Shown here in pieces: positions 7,805 to 15,993 of a stretch of DNA of 45,560 bases. This DNA is from an uncultured Acinetobacter sp. (GTDB taxonomy: Bacteria > Pseudomonadota > Gammaproteobacteria > Pseudomonadales > Moraxellaceae). Under the pieces are notes generated by a model. It was not told the DNA's origin and made no database searches. It was given only the letters and a program-made list of their open reading frames with translations. Position 1 is the first letter of the stretch. Each line of letters opens with the position of its first letter. The position numbers were made by a program, and so were the translations under genes. The stretch spans positions 1-45,560 of the forward strand of contig NZ_CANQLZ010000019.1 of the NCBI RefSeq assembly GCF_947624825.1, written 5' to 3'.

Positions 7805-8515
7805 CTATCTATCCTGCGTTTGCGTATTTTGAATCCATAATTGACGACTCTTTAATGGTCGGTCGCCAAGTAAGGCACTTAAGATTTGTCGATACAATTT
7901 CGACACCAATTGTAACTGCTGTGGATGAAAATCCCTACCCTTTTCATAATCACTCAGCGCCAACAACTGCTGACCTAAAAAGCTGTTATGTGTGGTGGTA
8001 GTTAGCAAAAATCCATCGTTTAACTGAAAAATATAATGTGCAGCCGGATCAAGTGCCTCGCCTTTGGCATCGACGCTAAAATCTATGCCATAACCGAGCT
8101 CTTGTAATAATACATGCTCAAATTGGCGTAAAATTTGTTTTAAATATTCAGAGGGATGAGCAATATCGGCTAAATGTTGTAAGGCATTTAAAGTTAAGCC
8201 ATATTGCACAAAGGTTTGGGGCATGGGTTCTTCAAGCGGACACAGCCTTAACAAAAGTTCATTCAGATAAAAGCCGGCAAAAAAGGCATCACCAAAAAAG
8301 AAGATTGGTTGCTGAATAATTTCAAGTTTAGAAAAATTTTTAAGTTCAGATTTACCAGAGGCCTGTAAACCAATGGGTTGATATTGAGGTGGCGGAATTT
8401 GGCGCAATACCCCGTCGATACGACCATATTCTTGGGTAAATAAATGCACAATATGACTGCGCTCACGGTATTTACGGTGATGAATTAAATAACCATGCAG
8501 TGCTTGATTGCGCAT
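7805..8515 (-). CDS. recO: DNA repair protein RecO
   Basis: RecO helps load RecA onto SSB-coated single-stranded DNA in the RecFOR recombination pathway and can anneal strands. The 236-residue protein begins with the OB-fold region LHGYLIHHRKYRERSHIVHL, followed by the helical domain (GFYLNELLLRLCPLEEP near 81-97). The Cys cluster found in some RecO proteins is not evident. Its ATG shares one base with the stop of the upstream lipoprotein gene (TAATG), so translation is probably coupled. The era-recO-pdxJ order is typical of gammaproteobacteria. Confidence 0.94.
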   Translation of the reverse strand: MRNQALHGYLIHHRKYRERSHIVHLFTQEYGRIDGVLRQIPPPQYQPIGLQASGKSELKNFSKLEIIQQPIFFFGDAFFAGFYLNELLLRLCPLEEPMPQTFVQYGLTLNALQHLADIAHPSEYLKQILRQFEHVLLQELGYGIDFSVDAKGEALDPAAHYIFQLNDGFLLTTTTHNSFLGQQLLALSDYEKGRDFHPQQLQLVSKLYRQILSALLGDRPLKSRQLWIQNTQTQDR

Positions 8516-8703
8516 TAATCTCGCTTCTTATTTGACTGTTCTTCGTCATCCCCATCGGGAATCACAGCACCCACCACGGCCGCTGTACCTTTGACAACAC
8601 CCTTGGTGGTCTTATAAGCGACTTTAACAGGAACAGTGACGACTTTATGAATACAGCCTTGAAGTAAAGCCATGGCTAACACAATACAGAGTACGCGTAA
8701 CAT
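8515..8703 (-). CDS. Small lipoprotein, 62 aa
   Basis: The protein starts MLRVLCIVLAMALLQGC, a classic lipoprotein signal with the lipid-bearing Cys17 in the lipobox LLQGC. The mature part of about 45 residues has the Gly/Val-rich stretch KTTKGVVKGTAAVVGAVIP and a very charged end (DGDDEEQSNKKRD). I recall a similar short Acinetobacter lipoprotein family (NF038104-type). The start is the ATG ending at 8703, five bases after AGGAG; a GTG one codon earlier is less well placed. It is squeezed between era and recO and shares a base with recO. Function is unknown. Confidence 0.85.
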   Translation of the reverse strand: MLRVLCIVLAMALLQGCIHKVVTVPVKVAYKTTKGVVKGTAAVVGAVIPDGDDEEQSNKKRD

Positions 8704-8723
8704 CACTGCTCCTGATTTAAAGT

Positions 8724-9749
8724 TTAGATATCGCTATACCCTAAGCTCTTTAAAGCACGTTCGTCATCTGACCAACCGCCTTTGACTTTCACCCAAAGCG
8801 TCAGCATGATTTTTTGCTCAAACATTTTTTCCATATCCACACGAGCATCCATACCGATTTTCTTCAGCTTGGTGCCTTTTTCGCCAATCACAATGGCTTT
8901 TTGGCCTGCGCGATCGACAAAAATTGTCGCATCAATATAGGTACATGGTGCTTTCATACGACCGGTTTTTTCATTTAAAGTCGCTTCTTCGGTTTTAAAT
9001 GATTCAATTTGTACCGTTAAATCGTATGGCAGTTCTTCACCTAACTGACGCATGATCTTTTCACGAATAATTTCAGAAGCTAAGAAACGTTCTGAACGAT
9101 CGGTTAACTGATCTAACGAATACAGTGGCGGTTGGAACGGCAAGTATTTGGCAATCGTGTCACGTAAGTGATCCAAATTGGCACCACGTAATGCAGAAAC
9201 CGGTACGATTTCAGCAAAATTCATCAGCTTTGCACGCTCTTGAATCAAAGGTAATGCATGGTTTTTATTTTCTAGTGTGTCAATTTTATTGATCACTAAA
9301 ATCACCGGCATTTCAGCATTTTTTAGCTTTTCTAAAACGAGGTCGTCGTTTTGTGTCCACTTATCAGCATCTAATACAAACAAGACTAAATTAACATCAC
9401 GCAATGCTGAATGCGCTGCACGGTTCATCATTTTATTGATGGCACGTACTTCTTTTTTGTGCATCCCTGGGGTATCCACAAATACCGCTTGTGATTTTTC
9501 ACGCGAATCGATACCCACAATTTTGTGACGTGTGGTTTGCGGCTTACGTGACGTAATCGACAACTTTTGACCCAAAATATGGTTCATTAAAGTTGATTTA
9601 CCCACGTTTGGACGACCAACAATTGCCACAAAGCCGCTGCGGTAATCCGAAGGAATGTCTGTACCTTGTTCGCTAAAAAATTGACTGATTAAGTCATTGC
9701 TGTCTTGCGACTCGTGATCAGCATCGATGTGATCGGAAGAATGTGTCAT
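8724..9749 (-). CDS. era: GTPase Era
   Basis: Era is an essential GTPase that binds the 3' end of 16S rRNA and is needed for 30S subunit assembly. The G motifs are GRPNVGKST (45-53), DTPG (92-95) and NKID (154-157). The C-terminal KH RNA-binding domain holds IVIGEKGTKLKKIG. At 341 residues it is longer than E. coli Era (301) because of an acidic, low-complexity N-terminal extension of about 35 residues (THSSDHIDADHESQDSND). The ATG sits six bases after the rnc stop, so the two are translated together. The extension is unlikely to belong to the folded core. Confidence 0.97.
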   Translation of the reverse strand: MTHSSDHIDADHESQDSNDLISQFFSEQGTDIPSDYRSGFVAIVGRPNVGKSTLMNHILGQKLSITSRKPQTTRHKIVGIDSREKSQAVFVDTPGMHKKEVRAINKMMNRAAHSALRDVNLVLFVLDADKWTQNDDLVLEKLKNAEMPVILVINKIDTLENKNHALPLIQERAKLMNFAEIVPVSALRGANLDHLRDTIAKYLPFQPPLYSLDQLTDRSERFLASEIIREKIMRQLGEELPYDLTVQIESFKTEEATLNEKTGRMKAPCTYIDATIFVDRAGQKAIVIGEKGTKLKKIGMDARVDMEKMFEQKIMLTLWVKVKGGWSDDERALKSLGYSDI

Positions 9750-9755
9750 GGCAGA

Positions 9756-10448
9756 TTACTGCTCCAATAATTTCAAAATATCCGCCGCTACTGCTTGCTC
9801 AGCAAAACGACGACTCGCACCCTCACCCACCATCGCGCTTAAACCTTGCACCTGACATTTTACTTTAAAATGTTGATTGGGTGCATCACCTTGAATATCA
9901 ATCACGTCGTAAATTGGGAGAGGTTTCTTACGCGCTTGTAGATACTCTTGTAAGCGTGATTTTGGGTCTTTGAGTTGATCCGTTGGTTCAAGATCATTTA
10001 AATAAGGCACGTACCATTTTAGCACAATTGGGCGCAATTGATTGAGATCATTACAATCGATATAAATAGCGCCAATAATTGCCTCGACAGTATCGGCTAA
10101 AATAGATTCGCGATGATGACCACCTGATTTTAGCTCACCGGTACTTAAAATTAAGCTTTGACTGAGCTTTAAATCATTGGCAATTTTACCCAATGCTTCT
10201 TGGCGCACCAACGTTGCCCGCATGCGGGTTAAGCGTCCTTCATTTTCATTTGGATAAGTCTCATACAAATAATTGGCAATAATCATGCCCAACAATGCGT
10301 CGCCTAAAAACTCTAGACGCTCATAGTTGTATTTATGGCTCACCGATCGGTGTGTCAGGGCCAATTGCAACAATTCAGGCTGTTGAAATTGATAACCGAT
10401 ACGGCTTGCCAAGCGCATATCATTAATTTTTGATTGAGTTTTTATCAA
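9756..10448 (-). CDS. rnc: Ribonuclease III
   Basis: RNase III cuts double-stranded RNA and processes the 30S rRNA precursor and some mRNAs. The catalytic signature ERLEFLGDALLG carries Glu43, Glu46 and Asp50, and a second metal-binding group ADTVEA gives Asp119 and Glu122. The C-terminal double-stranded RNA-binding domain ends GEGASRRFAEQAVAADIL. The start at 10448 is TTG and overlaps the upstream DUF4845 gene by 26 bases. An in-frame ATG at 10418 would give 220 residues, but the longer form matches Acinetobacter RNase III as I recall it. The overlap suggests translational coupling. Confidence 0.95.
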   Translation of the reverse strand: MIKTQSKINDMRLASRIGYQFQQPELLQLALTHRSVSHKYNYERLEFLGDALLGMIIANYLYETYPNENEGRLTRMRATLVRQEALGKIANDLKLSQSLILSTGELKSGGHHRESILADTVEAIIGAIYIDCNDLNQLRPIVLKWYVPYLNDLEPTDQLKDPKSRLQEYLQARKKPLPIYDVIDIQGDAPNQHFKVKCQVQGLSAMVGEGASRRFAEQAVAADILKLLEQ

Positions 10449-10794
10449 AACTTTTCTCGAACTTTAACACTAAATCAATATTGAGTAAGAACGGTTTTCT
10501 TACTTCATAGTTGGTTTGGACATGTAAACCATCGGCATTGCTCACACGAACAAAATCATCAGCTTTTACATTATGAATATTGTTTATAGTGAGACGCCTT
10601 ACCAAATCTGTTTTAAATTGTGCTGGACTGGTATTATTAGGTGCTATCACCATAAGCTCTTCGATTTGTGTATTAATCACATGGTTATCCCAATATGGGC
10701 TCCAAATAGCCACAAGCACTTTAACCATAAAAGCTGCGGCAATAATGACTAATAAAATTCCGATATAAGACGTACCTTGTTGTGTGCGACGCAT
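10423..10794 (-). CDS. DUF4845 membrane-anchored protein
   Basis: This 123-residue protein has one N-terminal transmembrane helix (about 10-30, YIGILLVIIAAAFMVKVLVA) after a short basic start (MRRTQQG), and a soluble domain of about 90 residues. The position between lepB and rnc and the pseudopilin-like start fit DUF4845, which occupies the same place in Pseudomonas. The function is not known; a link to signal peptidase or envelope work is only suggested by context. Its 3' end overlaps rnc by 26 bases and the start lies 17 bases after lepB. Confidence 0.85.
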   Translation of the reverse strand: MRRTQQGTSYIGILLVIIAAAFMVKVLVAIWSPYWDNHVINTQIEELMVIAPNNTSPAQFKTDLVRRLTINNIHNVKADDFVRVSNADGLHVQTNYEVRKPFLLNIDLVLKFEKSFDKNSIKN

Positions 10795-10811
10795 AGTTTT
10801 ATCCTAAAGTA

Positions 10812-11639
10812 TTAATCAATACTCCCGTTACGGCTAAATGACGGCAGTTTGAAGCCTGGTTCTTTGTGCATCCAAATGAAAAACGCACGACCAGTTAAGT
10901 TTTCTTGTGGTACAAAGCCCCAAAAACGACTGTCAGCACTTTGATCACGATTGTCCCCCATCGTGAAGTAATGACCCTCAGGCACTTTGACTTCCCAATA
11001 TAAGCCTTGCATTGACGCATATTGACCATGATTGATATGGTTTAAAAATGGTGCTTGACGTGCAACATTGACGCCTTCAAGTTCACGCATCAAAAAGGTT
11101 TGTGTACCTAAAGTTTCTTTATAATAAAGTGAATTTGGTGTGTCTTGAATATCTTTGGCACGACTAAATTCAAACGGTACTTTTTTAACCTGCTCACCAT
11201 TAATGCTCAATTGCCCACGATCATAAACAATATGATCGCCGGGTAGACCAATAATACGTTTAATATAACTGATGGTGGGTTGTGGTGGGTAACGAAATAC
11301 AGCAACGTCACCGCGCTCAGGTTCACCTACATCTATAATTTTAGTATTGATAATGGGTAAACGCACGCCATATTCAAACTTATTCACCAAAATAAAATCA
11401 CCGGTTTCTAAGGTCGGTACCATAGAATCTGAGGGGATATTAAACGGTTCATACAAAAAAGAGCGTAATACCAGTACTACAGCGAGTACTGGCCAAAAGT
11501 CATATGCCCAAGTAATGATAAAATTTTCATTGCCTCGACCTTTTCGCTCGCGCTGTTTAAAGACAAACTTATCGAGCAACCACAGCACAATAAACAGTAA
11601 TGTGACTGGAACGAGGATTAAATTAAAATCAAAATCCAT
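10812..11639 (-). CDS. lepB: Signal peptidase I
   Basis: LepB removes signal peptides from secreted proteins at the outer face of the inner membrane. The 275-residue protein has two N-terminal membrane segments (about 6-24 and 45-62). They are followed by the catalytic serine in PSDSMVPTL (Ser72), the general-base lysine in YIKRIIGLPGDH (Lys127) and the conserved box GDNRDQSADSRFWGFV. I start at the ATG ending at 11639; a TTG two codons upstream (11645) sits at a better distance from the GGGAG site and may be the true start. The gene follows lepA by about 25 bases. Confidence 0.96.
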   Translation of the reverse strand: MDFDFNLILVPVTLLFIVLWLLDKFVFKQRERKGRGNENFIITWAYDFWPVLAVVLVLRSFLYEPFNIPSDSMVPTLETGDFILVNKFEYGVRLPIINTKIIDVGEPERGDVAVFRYPPQPTISYIKRIIGLPGDHIVYDRGQLSINGEQVKKVPFEFSRAKDIQDTPNSLYYKETLGTQTFLMRELEGVNVARQAPFLNHINHGQYASMQGLYWEVKVPEGHYFTMGDNRDQSADSRFWGFVPQENLTGRAFFIWMHKEPGFKLPSFSRNGSID

Positions 11640-11665
11640 GAGCAATATGACTCCCTTATGTGCGC

Positions 11666-13483
11666 TTAACGTTCTACTTTGAGTACAGCAAGGAACGCTT
11701 CTTGTGGAATTTCTACACTTCCCACTTGTTTCATACGTTTCTTACCTTCTTTTTGTTTCGAAAGAAGTTTCTTCTTACGTGATACGTCACCGCCATAACA
11801 TTTGGCTAAAACGTTTTTACGCATGGCTTTTACAGTAGAACGCGCAATAATTTGTGCACCAATCGCCGCTTGAATGGCCACATCAAACATTTGACGTGGA
11901 ATTAAGTCCTTCATTTTTTCTACAAGTGCAATACCACGATGACGCGCATCTTGACGATGACAAATCATAGCTAACGCATCGACTTTGTCGCCGTTAATTA
12001 ATACATCAACTTTGACCAATGATGATGATTCAAAACGCACAAAGTTATAATCAAGTGATGCAAAACCACGTGAACATGACTTCAATTTATCAAAGAAGTC
12101 CATGACCACTTCTGCCATTGGAATTTCAAAAGTGATTGCCACTTGGTTACTGACAAACTTCATGTCTTTTTGCACACCACGGCGCTCAACACATAAGGTC
12201 ATTACGTTACCTAAGTATTCTTGCGGCACTAAAATATTACATTCAGCAATCGGCTCACGTAGATCTTCAACGGTTGAACCATCTGGCATTTTTGATGGGC
12301 TGTCGATGTAAATGGTGTCGCCATTTTTCATCACCGCTTCATAAATCACCGTCGGTGCTGATGAAATCAGATCTAAATCGTACTCACGCTCTAAACGCTC
12401 TTGTACAATTTCCATGTGCAGCATCCCTAAGAAGCCACAACGGAAACCAAAACCTAAGGCATCTGAACTTTCAGGTTCAAAGAACAATGCTGAGTCATTA
12501 ATTTGCAATTTTTGTAGCGCTTCACGGAACGGTTCAAAATCACTTGCATCGATTGGGAATAAACCCGCATATACCTGTGGTTTAACTTTTTGGAAACCCG
12601 GTAAAATTTCAACATCTGGCGTGCTTGCAAGTGTGATCGTATCACCTACTGGCGCACCGAAGATGTCTTTGATACCCGCAATCACGAAGCCCACTTCACC
12701 CGCTTCAAGGATGTCAGTTTCCGTATGCTTTGGATTAAACACACCCACAGAGGTAATGATGTGCGTTTGACCTGTTGATTTCATCAACATCTTGTCGCCC
12801 TTACGCACGCGACCATGTTTCACACGCACTAAAGACACAACGCCTAAGTAGTTATCAAACCAAGAGTCGATAATTAACGCTTGTAATGACGCTTCGCGAT
12901 CACCCGTAGGTGCAGGAATAACATTTACCAGTGTTTCTAGTACACCTTCAATACCTAGACCCGTTTTTGCCGAACAAGTCGGAGCTTCAGTCGCTTCAAC
13001 ACCAATAATGTCTTCAATTTCTTGAATCACACGCTCAGGTTCAGCTTGTGGCAAGTCAATTTTGTTGAGTACTGGAAGAACTTCAAGACCTTGCTCAATT
13101 GCGGTGTAGCAGTTGGCTACCGATTGTGCTTCAACGCCTTGTGCCGCATCAACCACCAACAATGCACCCTCACACGCTGCCAATGAACGTGATACTTCAT
13201 AAGAAAAGTCTACGTGTCCTGGGGTGTCAATAAAGTTGAGCTGATACTCTTCACCATTAGGATGGGTGTAGTACAAGGTAACCGAAGTGGCTTTAATGGT
13301 AATCCCACGTTCGCGCTCAAGCTCCATAGAGTCTAAAACTTGCGCTTGCATTTCGCGGTCTTGCAAACCACCACAGGTTTGAATAAAACGGTCAGCGAGG
13401 GTTGACTTACCATGATCGATATGCGCGATGATGGAGAAGTTACGTATGTTTTTGATATTTACAGACTTTTTAGCAACTGCCAT
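11666..13483 (-). CDS. lepA: Elongation factor 4 (LepA)
   Basis: LepA is a ribosome-binding GTPase related to EF-G, implicated in translation initiation, back-translocation and 30S assembly. The 605-residue protein has the G motifs [13 protein letters not shown] (about 19-31), DTPGHVDF and NKIDLP. They are followed by beta-barrel, EF-G-like III and V domains, and the LepA-specific C-terminal domain ([20 protein letters not shown]). Length is as usual for the family. It is the first gene of the minus-strand operon that continues through lepB, DUF4845, rnc, era, a lipoprotein, recO, pdxJ and miaE. The upstream gap must hold the operon promoter, but I see no convincing -35/-10 pair there. Confidence 0.98.
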   Translation of the reverse strand: MAVAKKSVNIKNIRNFSIIAHIDHGKSTLADRFIQTCGGLQDREMQAQVLDSMELERERGITIKATSVTLYYTHPNGEEYQLNFIDTPGHVDFSYEVSRSLAACEGALLVVDAAQGVEAQSVANCYTAIEQGLEVLPVLNKIDLPQAEPERVIQEIEDIIGVEATEAPTCSAKTGLGIEGVLETLVNVIPAPTGDREASLQALIIDSWFDNYLGVVSLVRVKHGRVRKGDKMLMKSTGQTHIITSVGVFNPKHTETDILEAGEVGFVIAGIKDIFGAPVGDTITLASTPDVEILPGFQKVKPQVYAGLFPIDASDFEPFREALQKLQINDSALFFEPESSDALGFGFRCGFLGMLHMEIVQERLEREYDLDLISSAPTVIYEAVMKNGDTIYIDSPSKMPDGSTVEDLREPIAECNILVPQEYLGNVMTLCVERRGVQKDMKFVSNQVAITFEIPMAEVVMDFFDKLKSCSRGFASLDYNFVRFESSSLVKVDVLINGDKVDALAMICHRQDARHRGIALVEKMKDLIPRQMFDVAIQAAIGAQIIARSTVKAMRKNVLAKCYGGDVSRKKKLLSKQKEGKKRMKQVGSVEIPQEAFLAVLKVER

Positions 13484-13640
13484 AAACTACTCTAAAAATG
13501 TGTACACAATCAGATTACAAGACTACATCAGCAATCGTACGGTGCAAAAAAGATATTCCGAAGATGCTGCACAGTATAAGCAGGCATGCGTTAAAAATAC
13601 ATAGAACTCAACAAATATCACTCGAAATTATTTTAAAAAA

Positions 13641-13668
13641 TTGAGGCTCAAGTGAATTTAGATATAGT
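13641..13668 (+). promoter_or_regulatory. Promoter of the candidate small RNA
   Basis: TTGAGG (13641-13646) and TATAGT (13663-13668) are spaced by 16 bases on the plus strand, facing into a gap with no gene. Transcription would start near 13675. Confidence 0.55.
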
Positions 13669-13727
13669 GAATTTATGCAACAAAATGCATTTAAAAAAGA
13701 TAGGAAAATAAGACTGCGCTTATTTTT

Positions 13728-13769
13728 AAGCCTATGCCAAACGAGAAGAGGGATGTTTGGCATAGGCTT
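13728..13769. repeat. 15-bp perfect inverted repeat
   Basis: Arms at 13728-13742 and 13755-13769 pair without mismatch around a 12-base loop (GAGAAGAGGGAT). There is no T-run on either side, so it is not a normal terminator. The purine-rich loop would be exposed in an RNA. Confidence 0.9.
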
Positions 13770-13831
13770 GAGCATATTATAGATGATTAGTTTTGCTAAC
13801 AGCTATATTTAATTTGGCTAAATCAGCATCA

Positions 13832-13856
13832 ATGCACCACGAGTGCATGTTTTTTA
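13832..13856 (+). terminator. Terminator of the candidate small RNA
   Basis: The stem ATGCAC / GTGCAT with loop CACGA is followed by GTTTTTT. The T-run lies on the plus-strand side only, and its last bases fall in the stop codon of the convergent thioesterase gene. Confidence 0.6.
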
Positions 13857-14309
13857 AGCACAATTTTGATTCAAGCTAAAATCATAAGGATTTTTATCAG
13901 CATCGAGCGGCTGATAGGCCTGTAAAAATGTAGGTGACATACGTTTGGGATGCCCTGTGGCTATCTCAATACATGCCCATTTGGTCAAACCGGTAAACAG
14001 AAGACTTTGATCCTCAAAGCGATAAAACGCATATTGGCGAATAGAGTATAAGCTATTTAGATCACTTAACCATGTTCTTAAAATAATTTTATCGTCTAAA
14101 AACGCAGCTTTACGATATTGCACTTGATGCTCAACCGCCACCATGGCGTGTTTTAAAGCATGGTATTGTTTTAAACCTAAACCAATGGCTTCGATGTGTG
14201 CAGTCGTCACCTCTTGCATCCACTGCATATACACCACGTTATTGACATGCCCTAAACCGTCAATATGTTCAGGTTGCACTTGAATTATTAAATCAAAAAT
14301 ATCACTCAT
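13854..14309 (-). CDS. Acyl-CoA thioesterase (4HBT hotdog fold)
   Basis: This protein of about 151 residues carries the hotdog thioesterase pattern VQPEHIDGLGHVNNVVYMQW near its N-terminus, with the YbgC/4HBT-type Asp-Gly-Leu-Gly-His-Val-Asn-Asn motif. It probably cleaves small or medium acyl-CoA thioesters in the cytosol. The frame remains open to a start at 14375, but those 22 extra codons run through the hairpin and T-run that end the upstream mucD gene, so I start at the ATG of MSDIFDLII ending at 14309. No strong ribosome site is seen; AAGGA lies somewhat far upstream. Confidence 0.88.
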   Translation of the reverse strand: MSDIFDLIIQVQPEHIDGLGHVNNVVYMQWMQEVTTAHIEAIGLGLKQYHALKHAMVAVEHQVQYRKAAFLDDKIILRTWLSDLNSLYSIRQYAFYRFEDQSLLFTGLTKWACIEIATGHPKRMSPTFLQAYQPLDADKNPYDFSLNQNCA

Positions 14310-14354
14310 GCTGCTTAGGTCATCCTTTTTTTGTGCAGTGTAACGTGGTTTATT

Positions 14355-14379
14355 AAAAAAGCCATGTAAAAACATGGCT
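14355..14379 (-). terminator. Terminator of the mucD-like gene
   Basis: The stem AGCCATG / CATGGCT (14360-14366 and 14373-14379) is followed on the minus strand by six T. It lies 14 bases after the protease stop. Confidence 0.85.
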
Positions 14380-14392
14380 GTATTTGCAGTGT

Positions 14393-15778
14393 CTAAGAGA
14401 TGCGCATGCCGACAATTAAAGGTTGACCTTGGCGCATTAGCGACACACGTACCACTTGACCTTTTTGCAATTGCGCGACAGTGTCAATAAAGTCTTGGCT
14501 ATGGTCAATCGGTTGATTATCTAATGCGGTAATCACATCACCCACTTGAATTTTGGCACTCGCTGCAATCCCACCACGACTTAAGTTTTGGACCAACACC
14601 CCACCGGTCACATTATTACGGCGCAATTCATCTTGACTTAAATTGCGAATCGCAATGCCCAATACAGGACCTTTTTTGACTGTTTTGGCACTCATTTGCT
14701 CATTTGCAGGTGTGCTATCGGGCGCTACCACTAAAGTTGCTGAGAGATTTTGTAATTTGTCATTACGTAAGACTTGTAAGTTAATCACTTGATTGGGTGC
14801 TGTGCGATGCAACAAATTTAGCAACTGTGAAGTTTCACTAATGGCTGTACCATTCATTTGTAAAATCACATCGCCGGCTTTTAATCCCGCACGGGCAGCA
14901 GGTGAATTGGCAGTCACTTGGGTAATCAGTGCCCCTTCAGGTTTAGATAATTTATAGGCTTCGGCCAAAGTACGGTCAATATCTTGCAATTGCACCCCCA
15001 AGTATGAGCGAATCACACGACCATGTTGTTTGAGTTGATCTGCAACATCCATAGCTACATCAATAGGGATAGAAAAAGATAAGCCCATATAGCCGCCTGT
15101 ACCACTAAAGATCCGCGAATTGACCCCCACTACTTCCCCTTTTTGATTAAACAAAGGCCCACCTGAATTACCCGGATTAAGTGCCACGTCGGTTTGAATA
15201 AACGGTACTGCCGTTTCACCCATCACGTTACGCATTTTGGCACTGACAATTCCAGCGGATGCTGAATAATCAAAACCAAATGGTGAACCAATGGCAAGTA
15301 CTGGCTCACCTACTCTCAGCTGTGCCACGTTGCCCATACTCAGTTGCGGATAACTGCTGCCACTGACTTTGAGTAAAGCGACATCGGTACGTTCGTCACT
15401 GCCCACCACAGTGGCATCAATTTCACGGCGATCATTTAAACGAATGGTGACTTTTGAAGCATCAGCAATCACATGATGGTTGGTCAACAAATATCCGTTT
15501 TTATCAATAAAAAATGCGGTGCCATAACTGTTTTTTTCTTGCGGTAAAGCCGGTTCTGGCACAACAATATTAGGACCAAAGAAACGTCGCAGTAATTCTG
15601 GCACTTGTTGTTGCAACAACTCTTGCTCAGTCATTTTTTTCGTGACACTCACCGTCACCACCGCAGGGCTCACATTGGCAACTAAGTTGGAAAAATCGAC
15701 TGTGGCTGCCTGTGTCGTCATGGCAGCAATGCTTACAACAACACCCGAAAAACTTTGTTTAAACATACGCTTATTCAT
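14393..15778 (-). CDS. mucD: Periplasmic serine protease, Do/MucD family
   Basis: This 461-residue DegP/DegQ-type protease degrades misfolded envelope proteins. Numbered from the chosen ATG, a signal peptide (MNKRMFKQSFSGVVVSIAAM, cut near TTQA-ATV) precedes a trypsin-like domain. Its triad is His102 (TNHHVI), Asp132 (RTDVALLK) and Ser205 (GNSGGPLF). Two PDZ domains follow (about 280-365 and 380-460). In Pseudomonas mucD also lies next to nadB and lepA, but the algU-mucABC genes are not in this window. The frame extends 20 codons further up to 15838, but that part would bury the signal peptide. It is divergent from nadB. Confidence 0.93.
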   Translation of the reverse strand: MNKRMFKQSFSGVVVSIAAMTTQAATVDFSNLVANVSPAVVTVSVTKKMTEQELLQQQVPELLRRFFGPNIVVPEPALPQEKNSYGTAFFIDKNGYLLTNHHVIADASKVTIRLNDRREIDATVVGSDERTDVALLKVSGSSYPQLSMGNVAQLRVGEPVLAIGSPFGFDYSASAGIVSAKMRNVMGETAVPFIQTDVALNPGNSGGPLFNQKGEVVGVNSRIFSGTGGYMGLSFSIPIDVAMDVADQLKQHGRVIRSYLGVQLQDIDRTLAEAYKLSKPEGALITQVTANSPAARAGLKAGDVILQMNGTAISETSQLLNLLHRTAPNQVINLQVLRNDKLQNLSATLVVAPDSTPANEQMSAKTVKKGPVLGIAIRNLSQDELRRNNVTGGVLVQNLSRGGIAASAKIQVGDVITALDNQPIDHSQDFIDTVAQLQKGQVVRVSLMRQGQPLIVGMRIS

Positions 15779-15939
15779 AGCAAAATCGCAAAATTTATGA
15801 TCAAGATGAGGGGGAATTAGAGTTTTAACATAAAGCAAAGATCAATTGAGTAACAATATGTTGAAGACAGATTGCATGCTTTTTTAACTGCTCAATCTCA
15901 AAAAAAATTCATTTTGTCAGTTTGATCGGATTTTTAGGC

Positions 15940-15968
15940 TTGCCTTTTGTACAAAAAAGCGCTGTTAT
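15940..15968 (+). promoter_or_regulatory. Possible promoter of nadB
   Basis: TTGCCT (15940-15945) and TGTTAT (15963-15968) are separated by 17 bases, with transcription start near 15975, about 20 bases before nadB. Confidence 0.4.
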
Positions 15969-15993
15969 TGTCGGACTTTTTTTAAATTAGCGG

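Larger units (their letters stand above)
13675..13856 (+). ncRNA. Candidate structured small RNA, about 180 nt
   Basis: No reading frame fills this gap, yet it is ordered like an RNA gene. After the promoter at 13641-13668 come three stem-loops in a row. The first is a small ATGCA/TGCAT stem near 13674-13689. The second is a perfect 8-bp stem AAAATAAG/CTTATTTT (13705-13712 with 13719-13726). The third is a perfect 15-bp stem AAGCCTATGCCAAAC / GTTTGGCATAGGCTT (13728-13742 with 13755-13769). The unit ends in the hairpin ATGCAC/GTGCAT (13832-13837 with 13843-13848) with a T-run only on the plus-strand side, so it is a directional terminator. It runs against the lepA operon upstream and converges on the thioesterase gene. 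It does not resemble 6S, tmRNA, SRP RNA or RNase P RNA. It could be a trans-acting sRNA; the target is unknown. Confidence 0.5.

Noticed and set aside
12414..12770. Plus-strand frame of 118 codons inside lepA
   Set aside because: Lies entirely opposite conserved LepA sequence and has no promoter or ribosome site.
14310..14375. Upstream extension of the thioesterase by 22 codons
   Set aside because: These codons run through the hairpin and T-run that terminate the mucD-like gene; the hotdog domain begins after the internal ATG at 14309.
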